The notes: generated from the sequence alone by a model not told the origin. A stretch of DNA of 44,021 nucleotides from Cytophagales bacterium (GCA_004293905.1 RDZE01000032.1:1-44021); one strand, 5' to 3'. Shown: positions 23,600 through 33,414, counted from the stretch's first letter. A program made the numbers and translations.

Positions 23600-25714
23600 T
23601 TATTGTTTAATTTTGAATCCTATGACCAATACATCATCTGTTTGGCTGTTGTTGCCTTTCCATTGCAAAAATGCCGATTCTAAGGCTTGTTTTTGCTCTT
23701 CAAAATTAAGACGATGTATGGAAAGTAAAAAATCTTTGAATCTTTTTTTCATGTATTTTTGGTTATTATTGCCTCCAAACTGGTCTTGAAAGCCATCTGA
23801 GAAAGTATAAAAAATATCGTTTTCTTGCAGTGCGATACTTTCATAGGGGAATACTTTTTCGGTAGCAAACTGCTCTCTTGCTCCAATCGGATACAAACCT
23901 CCCCCGTATTCTGTAAGTTGTTGATTTCTAACTAAAAAGACTCTACCTTTTGCACCTGCAACGTGGGCTATTTTTTGTTTTTCATCTATAACAATCACAC
24001 TTATATCCATACCATCATTTAAAGTAACATTCGCTTGTTTATTCAAAAGATGGTGTATTTTCTGGTCTAATTCATCGAGAATACGTGCAGGCTGTGTGTA
24101 AAAAGGAGTTTTATGCATAATTTCCTCGATAAAATTACTTCCCAAAAGGGTTAAAAAAGCGGCAGGTACGCCATGCCCTGTAGCATCTGCGGTAACTAAT
24201 ATTTGATAGCTTTGTTGGTCTTTGCTAATTGTATCGCACCAATAGAAATCGCCAGAAACAATATCACGCGGTTGATTGAATATAAAACTTTCCTCAAAAC
24301 TTTGTAATACATTAGCGGCATCTCCTAAAATGGCATGTTGTATTCTACTTGCATACTTTACGCTTGATACAATTTCATCATAGGCATCTTCCAACGCTAT
24401 GTTTTTTTCAGTAACTTCTTGAGTTCTTTGGGCTACTTTCATCTCCAAATTTGTGTTGAGATGCTCTACTTCTCTGAATGCCCGTGAAAAACGGCGCGCA
24501 ATAACAATAAATTGCAAGCAGAGGAAAATGGCAAAAGCAAATGGCATCAGCTCAAGCGTACCCGAAAGAGTAATGCCTACGGAGTGTGCCGCATCATTGA
24601 TGCCTGCTAAAAGCATCGCTAAAATACCTGTTATTTGTAAAGAAGACTCTTTTTCGCGTTTGATTGAGGCACGAATAATGATAAAAATAGGGTAGAGTAA
24701 AAAAGCAAATGCAATACCTTGCACTAAGGGTATGAAAGGGGCAAAATAATGAGGGCTGATGAGCAATATGGCAGAAGAAGCCAAAAAAACATATATTTTA
24801 CTACTCTCATTCAATCTACGAAGCGAATTGGTGCCGTGTGGATAAAGGGCATTCACATAATAGTGTGTAATGGGTATGAGTAAAAAAGTAGCAATGTAAT
24901 AAACCCTGTTCTGAATGGCATACGAAAACGCTGTATGTATTTTCAGATATTCATAAAGATAATGCTCACCAAAGACTAACAAACGCATACTTATTAATAA
25001 ACAGATAAAAGCGACCCAAAGAGGGGCAGTATTTTGAGAGCGATAAACATACAAAACCAAATGATAAAGTCCCATAATGAACAACGCACCTAACCAAAGC
25101 AATGTAAATGAATATTGTATCGATTTTTGTTCTAATAGACTTTCATACTCGCCTATTTCAAAATTTTGCAATAAGCCAGAGGCAAACAAATCAAAGTTAG
25201 CCACCTGAACAGTGAGGTGTACAGCATCTTTTGAGTAATTCAAAGGAATCAGTTTTTCTAAAATACTATTTTCGTACTCTTCGTATCGTGTGCCTACTTT
25301 GCCTATTTCATACACCAAAGAGTCATTCACATACACTTTTGCAGCATTCCAAATTTTGGGAATAAACAAGCCCAAAGTCTTTTTATTGTGCGGGAGTTTG
25401 AGGCTAATATGGTAAGTAGCATAGCCATACATGGTAATATTTTCATTCTTAGGCGAAGTATTGTTCCAAGTATTAGGCACATTGGCATAAAAAGTTGTTT
25501 GCTGTTTCGCTTTAGCATTGCGTATTTGTGAAGGTGTTAATAATTGTTGCCAATAAAAACGCCACTCACCCGATAAGGCATAAGTTTGCCCATTTTCCCA
25601 AGATACCTTGCTCAAATCTAAATGACCTTTTTGGGCTTGGAAGGGTCTTTCTGAACTGCAACCGATGAGCAGATAACACAAAGGAAGAATATAGAGAAAA
25701 GAGCGCAAATGCAT
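23600..25714 (-). CDS. 7TM-DISM receptor with SpoIIE/PP2C phosphatase domain
   Basis: A 704-residue membrane signalling protein. The N-terminus carries a lipobox (LLIGC, Cys19). Residues 30-190 form the extracytoplasmic DISMED2-like beta-sandwich; about 200-400 hold seven membrane helices (7TMR-DISM); 405-450 is a coiled coil (NTNLEMKVAQRTQEVTEKNI); 455-704 is a SpoIIE-type serine phosphatase with SGDFYW (near 487), VTADATGHGVPAAFLTLLG (metal ligands, near 508) and FYTFSDGFQDQFGG (near 640). It likely senses an envelope ligand and dephosphorylates an anti-sigma-antagonist or STAS-type protein in the cytoplasm. No anti-sigma partner is adjacent; the STAS-like gene at 35261 is a distant candidate. 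Confidence 0.92.
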   Translation of the reverse strand: MHLRSFLYILPLCYLLIGCSSERPFQAQKGHLDLSKVSWENGQTYALSGEWRFYWQQLLTPSQIRNAKAKQQTTFYANVPNTWNNTSPKNENITMYGYATYHISLKLPHNKKTLGLFIPKIWNAAKVYVNDSLVYEIGKVGTRYEEYENSILEKLIPLNYSKDAVHLTVQVANFDLFASGLLQNFEIGEYESLLEQKSIQYSFTLLWLGALFIMGLYHLVLYVYRSQNTAPLWVAFICLLISMRLLVFGEHYLYEYLKIHTAFSYAIQNRVYYIATFLLIPITHYYVNALYPHGTNSLRRLNESSKIYVFLASSAILLISPHYFAPFIPLVQGIAFAFLLYPIFIIIRASIKREKESSLQITGILAMLLAGINDAAHSVGITLSGTLELMPFAFAIFLCLQFIVIARRFSRAFREVEHLNTNLEMKVAQRTQEVTEKNIALEDAYDEIVSSVKYASRIQHAILGDAANVLQSFEESFIFNQPRDIVSGDFYWCDTISKDQQSYQILVTADATGHGVPAAFLTLLGSNFIEEIMHKTPFYTQPARILDELDQKIHHLLNKQANVTLNDGMDISVIVIDEKQKIAHVAGAKGRVFLVRNQQLTEYGGGLYPIGAREQFATEKVFPYESIALQENDIFYTFSDGFQDQFGGNNNQKYMKKRFKDFLLSIHRLNFEEQKQALESAFLQWKGNNSQTDDVLVIGFKIKQ

Positions 25715-25744
25715 AATAAAATGATTGTTTACTGTCTTACTTTA

Positions 25745-25752
25745 CAAATATA
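25745..25752 (-). promoter_or_regulatory. -7 promoter element (TATATTTG) of the 7TM/SpoIIE gene
   Basis: An exact TAnnTTTG match on the minus strand, 30 bp before the ATG at 25714. Confidence 0.5.
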
Positions 25753-25829
25753 ATGCTAATAAGATAGATAGTATTTTTATCTATACATTTAACCAAAATT
25801 TAATATATGGGCTAAAAATTATCATCTGT

Positions 25830-25861
25830 TTGGTTTTTACCAATTTCTTCTTTTATATTTG
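25830..25861 (+). promoter_or_regulatory. Promoter of serS
   Basis: TTG (25830-25832), 21 bp spacer, exact TATATTTG (25854-25861), 22 bp before the serS ATG. The leader is too short for a T-box. Confidence 0.7.
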
Positions 25862-25883
25862 TTCCTAAAATGATAAAACAAAC

Positions 25884-27161
25884 ATGTTGCAAATCAATTA
25901 CCTCCGTCAGAATAAAGAAAAAGCAATCAAAGGGTTACAAAAACGACACTTTCCTGATGCTGAATCTAAAATAGAACAAGCCATCAACTTAGATGACCAA
26001 CGCAAAAAAGCACAAACTGCCTTAGACAATGCCTTGTCTCTTTCCAAACAATATGCCAACGAAATAGGCGCGCTTATGAAAGAGGGCAAAAAAGAAGAAG
26101 CCAATCAAAAAAAAGATGCCGTAGCTACCCTCAAGAATGAAACAAAACAATTGCAAGATGGACTAATCGAAGTTGAAAAACAACTCAATGAACTGCTTTA
26201 TCTTTTACCTAACATTCCACATGAAAGTGTGCCTGAGGGCAAAACCCCAGAAGACAATGAAGTAGTGTTAGAAGGAGGTACAGTGCCTACGCTTAGTGCA
26301 GAAGCCTTGCCTCATTGGGAACTTATCAAAAAATACGACCTCATAGATTTTGAGTTAGGAAATAAAATCACAGGCGCGGGTTTTCCTGTTTATAAAGGCA
26401 AAGGCGCGAAACTACAACGTGCCCTTGTTCAGTTTTTTCTGGACGAAGCCGAAAAAGCAGGTTATTTGGAAATACAACCTCCCATTGTTATTAATAAAGA
26501 TTCAGGATTTGGCACAGGGCAATTACCTGATAAAGAAGGACAAATGTATTATATTCCCCAAGATGACCTCTATCTTATCCCTACTGCTGAAGTGCCTATT
26601 ACAAATCTTTACCGCGATGAAATTATTGAAAAAACAGCATTGCCCATCAGAAATGTAGGTTATACACCTTGTTTCAGGCGTGAGGCAGGTAGCTGGGGGG
26701 CGCATGTGCGTGGTTTGAATCGCCTACATCAGTTTGATAAAGTGGAGATAGTGCAAATACAACTTCCCGAAAAATCCTATGAAACGCTTCTCGAAATGCG
26801 CAATCACGTAGAAAAATTATTGCAAAAACTACAACTTCCTTACAGAATACTACGCCTTTGCGGAGGGGATATGGGCTTTACATCGGCTCTTACCTACGAT
26901 TTTGAGGTATTTTCAGCAGCACAACAACGTTGGTTAGAAGTGAGTTCGGTGAGCAATTTCGAAACTTTTCAAGCCAACCGCCTGAAATTACGATATAGAG
27001 AAGAGGATAAAAAAACAACACTTCTTCATACGCTCAATGGGAGTGCATTGGCATTGCCAAGAATTATGGCGGCTATTTTAGAAAATAACCAAGAAGAAAA
27101 AGGAATTGTCATTCCTGAAGTACTGCATTACTATACCCAATTTACTTATATCGGAGGATAG
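25884..27161 (+). CDS. serS: Serine--tRNA ligase
   Basis: A full-length 425-residue class II synthetase that charges tRNA-Ser and tRNA-Sec with serine. Residues 1-110 form the antiparallel coiled-coil arm that grips the long variable arm of tRNA-Ser. The catalytic core shows motif 1 around GAGFPVYKGKGAKLQRALVQF, TAEVPITNLYRDEI, motif 2 in FRREAGSWGAHVRGLNRLHQF, and motif 3 in LNGSALALPRIMAAILENNQ. It is a monocistronic unit with a good promoter and a strong terminator. Nothing unusual was seen. Confidence 0.98.
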   Translation: MLQINYLRQNKEKAIKGLQKRHFPDAESKIEQAINLDDQRKKAQTALDNALSLSKQYANEIGALMKEGKKEEANQKKDAVATLKNETKQLQDGLIEVEKQLNELLYLLPNIPHESVPEGKTPEDNEVVLEGGTVPTLSAEALPHWELIKKYDLIDFELGNKITGAGFPVYKGKGAKLQRALVQFFLDEAEKAGYLEIQPPIVINKDSGFGTGQLPDKEGQMYYIPQDDLYLIPTAEVPITNLYRDEIIEKTALPIRNVGYTPCFRREAGSWGAHVRGLNRLHQFDKVEIVQIQLPEKSYETLLEMRNHVEKLLQKLQLPYRILRLCGGDMGFTSALTYDFEVFSAAQQRWLEVSSVSNFETFQANRLKLRYREEDKKTTLLHTLNGSALALPRIMAAILENNQEEKGIVIPEVLHYYTQFTYIGG

Positions 27162-27172
27162 GGATATTATAA

Positions 27173-27205
27173 AAAAACTCCACTTTGCGAAAGAGTGGAG
27201 TTTTT
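27173..27205. terminator. Bidirectional intrinsic terminator
   Basis: 27173-27186 (A-run plus CTCCACT) pairs with 27192-27205 (AGTGGAG plus T-run); one G-T pair, 5-nt GCGAA loop. It lies between convergent serS and the WG-repeat gene. Confidence 0.9.
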
Positions 27206-27215
27206 CATTGTGCCC

Positions 27216-30026
27216 TTATTCGCAAATAAGGCGTTTGTAGTCATATTCTTTCATTGCTTTTGCCCAGATTACTTTGCCGTCAGCACCTCTGATATAAGCC
27301 ACATTAAAAGTATCTTTGACGCGCTTATCTGTAAAAAAGATGGGTTCTTCTTTTGTACCTATGTTATAAATCACTTGGTATTCCAAAGGCAATAGTTCTT
27401 TTTTGAGTTGGTTGTGGTACACTCCAAATCGTTTTTGTCCGTCTGTACTTTCAACAGAACCAATAAAAATAGTTTCCTTGTAGCTTTCCTTAATAAAGAC
27501 AATATCCGTAAAAATGAGTTCTTTTTTAGGCGCAATGCTGTCTTTTTTTACTACTTGTGTATTGTTTTTTTGTGTATTGTTAGTATTTGTATTATTTGTA
27601 TTGGTGTTGTTTGTGTTTTTTTGTTGATTATTATTGGTGTTTGTGTTAGTATTGTTTTTATTCACTACTACTTTGGGCATCAGAAAGCGTTTGAATTGCC
27701 AACTTTCATCATCATTTTGCACAATGGCAATACTATCTTGCCAAGTTTTTATTTGTAAATAATCAAAGTTAATAAGTATTTTGTTGGCTTTGTCTATCAG
27801 TCCGTAGTAGCCTTCTTTGTTAGCGATGTATATTTTATTACTATCCAAACTGCTGTATGCGGTCAGTTGTGTATCGTATTGGGGTTCGATGAGTATTTTT
27901 CTTTCACGATGGAAAATGCCAAAACTACCCCCTAAGAATAAATTTTTATGCCCATCATTACCATTGCTGATGGCTTCGTATTTAGGAGCTAATACTATTT
28001 TTCCTGCAAAATCTATCAGCCCTACCTTCCCCAATTTCTGTACGCTGAATAAATTTTTGTCTAAAATATGTATCTCGTCGTACTCGGCAGGGAGTATAGG
28101 TTCGGCGGCAAAGTTCATAATACCCCATTTACCATTTTTATTGTATTTCACATAAGCAGGAGCATTGTCGTAGTTGCCTTTTTCTATAGTCATGTCGCGT
28201 AGTCCTGTCATATCTACAGGATTTTTGGCGTGCGGAAACTCTACCATTACTTTTTTGTCTTTGAAAAGGAGGACAATATTCTGCACAAAAGCAATGGAAT
28301 CGTATTCGAAATTTTTGATAAGTTTGCCATTATTATCTATCACTCCCCAAAACTTATCGGTTTTAGCGGCTATGTATTGCTCATTGTAATTGAAATTTTT
28401 AAAATTTTGATTCGTAAGAGGTTGCCCGTTGATATTGAGTAATTGCCAAGTTTTTTTCTGTGTATAGACAGCCCAAGCATTAGAAACCAATTTTACATCG
28501 CGGTATAAAAGAGGTACAATTACTTTGTTTTGCACATCTACAATGCCTCTGAGGGTGTCTAATTTTACTTTTATGTATTGGTCATTGATGAGGTAGGTGG
28601 TATCATAGGTAGCTTTGATTTTGGCATTGCGTTGTATCATGAGGTCAGCCAGCGTTTGATTGCTCATAATATTGTATTTTTTACCTTGTTTGAATTGCAC
28701 AAAACCATCACCTTGCACCGCTATTTGGTCAAATTGGCAAGGGGTAACCGTACGTCCATTGTAGGTAATCAGTCCCCAATGATCTTCTTTTCGTACTTTG
28801 ATGAAGTATTTGTTCAATATTTCTATGTCGTCATATTCTTGGGGAGTGATGGCATAACCGCCTAAGTGCCACAATCCATCTTTACCTTCCCAATGCACCT
28901 TAAACAATCCTGTGTCGAAAAACTTAACTTCGTCAAACTCTGAAGGAACAATTACATTGCCTTTTTTATCAATTACACCTTGTAAATTATTTTCTGATAC
29001 ATAAATAAATTCATCTACAATGCCCTCGCAAAGCACATCTTCCGAAACGGAAAGATATTTAGGGCTAATGCGTACTTCCCCTTCTGCATCGATATAGCCA
29101 AATTTTTTGCCTTCAAAAATCACAAAAAAGGGCTTGCTTTCTACGCTTTTTCTTTCCGAAACGATATCTAACTGCCCATAAGTAGGGTATTCCTTCATAA
29201 ATGCTTCATAACTTTTGTCTTCTTGGTAAAAAGCCAATATCCAATCATAACATAGATTTGATTTTAGGCTTTTAGGATATTTTTTTAGGAAGGACTGATA
29301 AACAGCTACTTCGTGAAAAATGGTTTCGCGTGCAAAAATGGCTTCGTGGGCTTGTTGCACAAAAAGATTTTCAGGATATTGCTCCGTAAAACTAACATAA
29401 CTTTGCAAAGTACCTACTTGGGTTTCTTTCTCAAAAATGAGGCTATCGCGTTTTCTTGTTGCTTCCTCTTTTTGGGGAGCGTTGGGGTTTTGAGCCAAAA
29501 AATTTTGATAGGCTTCAATCGTATTTTTGTTGCGCGCTTCTACCCAAGCCATGTTGTCTATCAATACAAGCACATCGGGGGTTTGTGCAGCAGTAGGATA
29601 TTTCTTAACAAATAATTGATAGGCTTCTTTTGTGTTTTTCTTTTTTGCTTCGTCGTAGCCCATTGTTTCTATTTTCGCTTTTTGGGCTTTCATGGCAGAG
29701 TCTGTTACTTCTATCTCTTTCCACTCTGCCAATACTTTAGCATCGGTGTTTTTGAGGTCTTCTAAAGCTCCTAACACAAAATAATAAGACGAATCTACAT
29801 GGTAGGCTTTGTTGCTTTTAGTAAGAAAAAAGAGAGAGTAAATATACTTTGCGCCCGCATTGTTTGGGTTCTTAGAGAGTTCCTTGTCTAAGGTCTGACG
29901 TGTTTTGTCATAGTCTTTTGCTTTCAGGTATTCATAAGCGGTTTTTATTCTGTCGGCAAAAGTTTGTGAACTATATGCCACCATAAAAACAAAACTTAAT
30001 AATGCAATCAGTGAAATCTTTTTCAT
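27216..30026 (-). CDS. Exported TPR / WG-repeat protein with Asn-Thr tract
   Basis: A 936-residue protein. The signal peptide (MKKISLIALLSFVFMVAYSS..) ends near TFA at residue 24. Residues 25-260 are TPR-like helical hairpins (KNTKEAYQLFVKKYPTAAQT, KNTIEAYQNFLAQNPNAPQK). Residues 290-780 hold about ten WG repeats (KKFGYIDAEGEVRISPKY, GKWGIMNFAAEPILPAEY, KVGLIDFAGKIVLAPKY). Residues about 789-824 are an almost pure Asn/Thr tract, followed by a final WG-like domain. WG proteins are beta-rich and probably bind partners in the envelope. The ATG at 30026 is chosen since the promoter element overlaps the alternative start at 30059. Confidence 0.9.
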   Translation of the reverse strand: MKKISLIALLSFVFMVAYSSQTFADRIKTAYEYLKAKDYDKTRQTLDKELSKNPNNAGAKYIYSLFFLTKSNKAYHVDSSYYFVLGALEDLKNTDAKVLAEWKEIEVTDSAMKAQKAKIETMGYDEAKKKNTKEAYQLFVKKYPTAAQTPDVLVLIDNMAWVEARNKNTIEAYQNFLAQNPNAPQKEEATRKRDSLIFEKETQVGTLQSYVSFTEQYPENLFVQQAHEAIFARETIFHEVAVYQSFLKKYPKSLKSNLCYDWILAFYQEDKSYEAFMKEYPTYGQLDIVSERKSVESKPFFVIFEGKKFGYIDAEGEVRISPKYLSVSEDVLCEGIVDEFIYVSENNLQGVIDKKGNVIVPSEFDEVKFFDTGLFKVHWEGKDGLWHLGGYAITPQEYDDIEILNKYFIKVRKEDHWGLITYNGRTVTPCQFDQIAVQGDGFVQFKQGKKYNIMSNQTLADLMIQRNAKIKATYDTTYLINDQYIKVKLDTLRGIVDVQNKVIVPLLYRDVKLVSNAWAVYTQKKTWQLLNINGQPLTNQNFKNFNYNEQYIAAKTDKFWGVIDNNGKLIKNFEYDSIAFVQNIVLLFKDKKVMVEFPHAKNPVDMTGLRDMTIEKGNYDNAPAYVKYNKNGKWGIMNFAAEPILPAEYDEIHILDKNLFSVQKLGKVGLIDFAGKIVLAPKYEAISNGNDGHKNLFLGGSFGIFHRERKILIEPQYDTQLTAYSSLDSNKIYIANKEGYYGLIDKANKILINFDYLQIKTWQDSIAIVQNDDESWQFKRFLMPKVVVNKNNTNTNTNNNQQKNTNNTNTNNTNTNNTQKNNTQVVKKDSIAPKKELIFTDIVFIKESYKETIFIGSVESTDGQKRFGVYHNQLKKELLPLEYQVIYNIGTKEEPIFFTDKRVKDTFNVAYIRGADGKVIWAKAMKEYDYKRLICE
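27554..27663 (-). repeat. Low-complexity Asn-Thr codon tract within the WG-repeat gene
   Basis: About 110 bp of degenerate AAT/AAC/ACT/ACA codons encode NTNTN- and NNTNTN-type units (about 36 residues, few Gln/Lys). Repeats are imperfect but close enough to allow slippage, so length may vary between strains. Confidence 0.8.
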
Positions 30027-30058
30027 AATTTTTGAGATAATACAAGAGATGAATGGCA

Positions 30059-30066
30059 CAAAATTA
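30059..30066 (-). promoter_or_regulatory. -7 promoter element (TAATTTTG) of the WG-repeat gene
   Basis: An exact TAnnTTTG match on the minus strand; the transcript would begin near 30055, past the first possible ATG (30059), which decides for the start at 30026. Confidence 0.55.
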
Positions 30067-30148
30067 AGAATTTTAGTACAAAAAATAGGCTAAAATATAA
30101 GGTAGTTTTTGTAAGTATATCTCAACAAATGCTACTAACAACAATACT

Positions 30149-30919
30149 ATGAATAAAACTTTTTTCAAAAAAGTATTCTTATTTTTGGGTAAAACGCTAC
30201 TTATAGCTTTACTTTTGTTGTTGTGTGCTTTTTTCATAGGCTATATGTTGCTTGAGGAAAAAGAATATTTACCCAAACAACCCAAAATTATTCTTAATTA
30301 CGATTCTGCCTATTATGCGCAACCCTCAAGGTTAGATAGCCTCCGCCGACTTTTTGGGAAAAATAAGATAATCCCTAAGGCTATAGAATTAGAAACACTT
30401 TTGGCACTTTCGCATTACGAAAACCTACACGATACCTATATTCGGTTTATTCTTGTGCCTACATTTATTCCCCTTTCTTCACGCCCTAATATTTATACGA
30501 TATTGAATAATAAAAAAAATTGGGAGTATGTAATTGTCATTAGCACAAAAAGTATGGAAGAAATGGAGTATATTTTGCTCAAAAACCTGCCTTTTAATAG
30601 CAAAGTAGGTATCATAGGGCATGAATTAGCACACACTGTATATTATTTAGACAAGGGCTTTTTTCCCATCATTGCAGTAGCCCTTTTGTATCCTTTTTCT
30701 AATAGTTTTAGAGCCAATTTTGAAAAAAATACAGACCGTAGGGCAGTTGAATACGGACTTGGGTTTTTGTTATATGAGTATGCAGCCTATGTGCGCAAAA
30801 ATCCTGCGGCTAAAAATAGTTCTTTCTTAGATACATACTACCTTAGTCCAGCAGAAATTAAGAAAATAGTAGAACGCCATCAGATGTACCAAAAAGAACT
30901 TAACAAATATCGTTTTTAG
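30149..30919 (+). CDS. Membrane-anchored putative zinc metalloprotease (M48-like motif)
   Basis: A 256-residue protein with an N-terminal membrane helix (residues 10-34), then a soluble domain, and a possible second hydrophobic stretch at 171-184. It carries a gluzincin motif GHELAH (H158, E159, H162) and, about 30 residues on, [13 protein letters not shown], where Glu192 and Asp196 match the E-x3-D of M48 peptidases (third zinc ligand plus Asp). No full family match is recognised. It is probably an inner-membrane protease whose domain faces the periplasm or cytoplasm. It is divergent from the WG-repeat gene and its 3' end overlaps clpX by 4 bp. Confidence 0.7.
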   Translation: MNKTFFKKVFLFLGKTLLIALLLLLCAFFIGYMLLEEKEYLPKQPKIILNYDSAYYAQPSRLDSLRRLFGKNKIIPKAIELETLLALSHYENLHDTYIRFILVPTFIPLSSRPNIYTILNNKKNWEYVIVISTKSMEEMEYILLKNLPFNSKVGIIGHELAHTVYYLDKGFFPIIAVALLYPFSNSFRANFEKNTDRRAVEYGLGFLLYEYAAYVRKNPAAKNSSFLDTYYLSPAEIKKIVERHQMYQKELNKYRF

Positions 30920-32166
30920 GCTACTTTTTTGCTCAAGAGTGCCAATTTTGACTTTTCGTAATGTTGTTTTGCATATTCAAGCGTGATGGTAACACTTTTT
31001 AGCTTTTTCGTTGGGGCTTCATACATCGCCTCTATCATAATGGCTTCGCAAATAGAACGTAGCCCACGTGCCCCCAATTTTGTTTCCATTGCTTTTTCTA
31101 CAATATAATCTATAGCCTCTTCGCTGAATGAAAGCTCTGTGCCTTCCATTCTGAAAAGTTCTTGGTATTGTTTTATAAGGGCATTTTTAGGAGCTACCAA
31201 AATCTGTTTGATGGTTGAGTGGTCAAGTGGTGCTAAATAACTCACAACGGGCAACCTACCTACTAATTCGGGTATAAGACCAAAAGATTTTAAATCTTGT
31301 GAAGTAACATATTGGAGCAAATTGTCTTGGTCGTATTCATCTTGCTGACTTGCTTCGGAGGCAAATCCTACAGGGCGGGTGCGCAAACGGCTTGCTATAA
31401 TGCGTTGAATGCCATCAAAAGCCCCCCCACAAATGAAAAGAATATTTTCAGTATTGACAGTGATAAGTTTTTGTTCGGGGTGTTTTCTACCGCCATAAGG
31501 AGGAACATTTACTTCTGAACCTTCCAACATTTTTAATAAACCTTGTTGTACACCTTCGCCACTTACATCTCTTGTAATAGAAGGATTATCGCCTTTGCGT
31601 GCTATTTTGTCTATTTCGTCTATATATACAATGCCTCTTTCTGCTAATTTTACATTATAATCGGCAGCTTGCAAAAGACGTGTAAGTACATTTTCTATGT
31701 CTTCGCCTACATAACCCGCCTCAGTCAGCACGGTAGCATCGGCAATGCAAAAAGGCACTTGTAATATTTTGGCTAATGTACGTGCCAAATAGGTTTTGCC
31801 CGTACCTGTTTCGCCTACCATAATAATATTCGACTTTTCTATCACTACCTCGCTATTGGGTTTTTGTATGCGTTGCATCAGGCGTTTGTAGTGGTTATAT
31901 ACAGCTACGGTGAGTATTTTTTTTGCATCGTCTTGCCCTACTACATATTGGTCTAAGTATTTTTTCATTTCGGCAGGCGGAATGAGTGTAAAATCCTTAG
32001 GCATTGCGTTTTGGGTGTTTTGTTGCTGATTTTGCGTTTCTTCGGTCAGTATTTGGTGTCCATTCATAATACAAGCATCGCAAATGTACGCCTCAATGCC
32101 TGCTAATAATAAATTCACTTCGTTTTTTTTTCTTCCGCAAAAATTGCATTTATTTCCTGTAGCCAT
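30916..32166 (-). CDS. clpX: ATP-dependent Clp protease ATP-binding subunit ClpX
   Basis: A 416-residue AAA+ unfoldase. The N-terminal zinc-binding domain has CNFC and CDAC pairs (residues 7-10 and 29-32). The AAA+ core shows Walker A GETGTGKT, pore loop GYVGED, Walker [12 protein letters not shown], the RKH loop GGRKHP, and [12 protein letters not shown] with the arginine finger. It unfolds tagged substrates for ClpP. In many bacteria clpP lies directly upstream; here it does not, and the upstream gene is the BLUF gene in the same direction 61 nt away, behind a promoter element. Confidence 0.98.
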   Translation of the reverse strand: MATGNKCNFCGRKKNEVNLLLAGIEAYICDACIMNGHQILTEETQNQQQNTQNAMPKDFTLIPPAEMKKYLDQYVVGQDDAKKILTVAVYNHYKRLMQRIQKPNSEVVIEKSNIIMVGETGTGKTYLARTLAKILQVPFCIADATVLTEAGYVGEDIENVLTRLLQAADYNVKLAERGIVYIDEIDKIARKGDNPSITRDVSGEGVQQGLLKMLEGSEVNVPPYGGRKHPEQKLITVNTENILFICGGAFDGIQRIIASRLRTRPVGFASEASQQDEYDQDNLLQYVTSQDLKSFGLIPELVGRLPVVSYLAPLDHSTIKQILVAPKNALIKQYQELFRMEGTELSFSEEAIDYIVEKAMETKLGARGLRSICEAIMIEAMYEAPTKKLKSVTITLEYAKQHYEKSKLALLSKKVA

Positions 32167-32195
32167 ACTTCAATTGATTGTTTTTAAAAAGTATG

Positions 32196-32203
32196 CAAAG
32201 ATA
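32196..32203 (-). promoter_or_regulatory. -7 promoter element (TATCTTTG) of clpX
   Basis: An exact TAnnTTTG match on the minus strand, 29 bp before the clpX ATG. Confidence 0.55.
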
Positions 32204-32227
32204 AGGAAGATTTGTGAAACCTAAAAA

Positions 32228-32644
32228 TTAAAAAAACTTCTGGAATATTTTTTGGATTTTTTGGGCGTCATGTTCTTCACCTTTTAGTAATTTTTTGAGC
32301 GTTATTTTATCTTGAGCGTTTATATCTGTCAAAAAATCTACTTCATCACTGGGCAGATGCTTATTGCCCATGTACCAATTAGGAAAAACACGTGTTTCAA
32401 TATTACCTACAGAAAGTAACACCATATATTCGTGTCTGTTGTCCTGTTTTATCTTTTCATAAAGCCACATCACATCTTCATAGCCTCCTTCCAAATATTG
32501 GATAAATTTGTGGGTAGAGTAGAGTAGTACGCCTGTTATTTCGTGCGAAGGATTATTTTTTAGGGCACTTTTCAAAATTTCTTCTATCTCATTGGCATTG
32601 TCTGACAATTTTCTATAGCTGATATAAACAAGATATGAAAGCAT
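32228..32644 (-). CDS. BLUF-domain blue-light photoreceptor
   Basis: A 138-residue stand-alone BLUF protein. The flavin pocket residues are in place: Tyr7 (LVYISYR), the Asn-containing NNPSHEITGVLLYS at 30-43, and Gln49 in FIQYLEG, matching the Tyr8/Gln50 pair used for the light-driven hydrogen-bond switch. A Trp and Met occur in NWYMGNK near residue 91. There is no output domain, only a short helical tail after residue 105, so signalling must go through a protein partner. It starts 33 nt after the thioesterase gene on the same strand and may be cotranscribed with it. Confidence 0.93.
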   Translation of the reverse strand: MLSYLVYISYRKLSDNANEIEEILKSALKNNPSHEITGVLLYSTHKFIQYLEGGYEDVMWLYEKIKQDNRHEYMVLLSVGNIETRVFPNWYMGNKHLPSDEVDFLTDINAQDKITLKKLLKGEEHDAQKIQKIFQKFF

Positions 32645-32677
32645 AATTTATTGTATTGTATTTGTTGAGTAATAAAT

Positions 32678-33178
32678 TTATCTTTGAAGTGAAAATCCCT
32701 CTTTATTGCCGTGTGCTTTGCTACTATCTACTACCCTAATCGCAATCACTTGTGCTTCGGCGGTTTTTATACCCTCTACCCATGCTTCGCAAACAATAGT
32801 TGTTTTTTTCTCATTGGCTTCTAACACTTCGGCTTTCAAAGTGATTATTTTATCTATAGGAGTAGGTTTTAAGTACTTGATACTCATAGTTCCCGTAGCA
32901 TACATATAAGTAGGCTCACTATCATAGGTGCGCCCTTCTTGCCTATAGGCATACGACATAGCCGTACCCATCGTATGGCAATCAATCAAAGTAGCCAAAA
33001 TACCACCATTCATAAGTCCTTTCCAGCCTTGATAGCGAGGCTGATGCCCATTCCAATGGCAGAGGCAAAAATTATCTTCCCAAAAACTTTTTATTTGTAA
33101 GCCCTCAGCGTTATCTTTGCCACAACCAAAGCATATATTACCTTCCATGTAATCTTGGATATAATCAGATTGTATCAT
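32678..33178 (-). CDS. PaaI-like hot-dog thioesterase
   Basis: A 166-residue single hot-dog-fold protein. It starts with a Cys-containing NICFGCGKDNAEGL, followed by NGGILATLIDCHTMGTAMSY (residues 57-76), the central helix with the catalytic-site Asn/Gly and Asp of PaaI-type enzymes, and TMSIKYLKPTPIDKIITLKAE, the second-strand signature. It probably hydrolyses an acyl-CoA; substrate unknown. The BLUF gene follows after 33 nt. Confidence 0.85.
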   Translation of the reverse strand: MIQSDYIQDYMEGNICFGCGKDNAEGLQIKSFWEDNFCLCHWNGHQPRYQGWKGLMNGGILATLIDCHTMGTAMSYAYRQEGRTYDSEPTYMYATGTMSIKYLKPTPIDKIITLKAEVLEANEKKTTIVCEAWVEGIKTAEAQVIAIRVVDSSKAHGNKEGFSLQR

Positions 33179-33414
33179 AGTAATGAAATTATATTCTTTT
33201 TAATGTTAAAACTTACAAGATAAAAAAAGGTTTATAGTAGGTTAGGATATTGTGTGGCTAAAAACCATTACATCAACATCAAAAGAAGCCAATAACCTTT
33301 TTTTTACATATCCGTTCATAGTTGTAAAATTAAGAATAAAAATTGTTAGTATACTTAAAATAGTGAAAACAATTCTAAAAAAAAGTGTGTTTAAAATAAA
33401 GTGTGTGTTTGTTT

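Noticed and set aside
27408..27758. 116-codon plus-strand frame opposite the Asn-Thr tract
   Set aside because: Its Val/Cys/Ile-rich hydrophobic run is just the complement of the Asn/Thr codons.
33179..33414. Possible RNA gene or small ORF in the 236-bp gap before the sigma factor
   Set aside because: Only AT-rich sequence with the short near-repeat AAAGTGTG(TG)TTT at about 33382-33409; no stable hairpin, no tRNA shape and no convincing frame.
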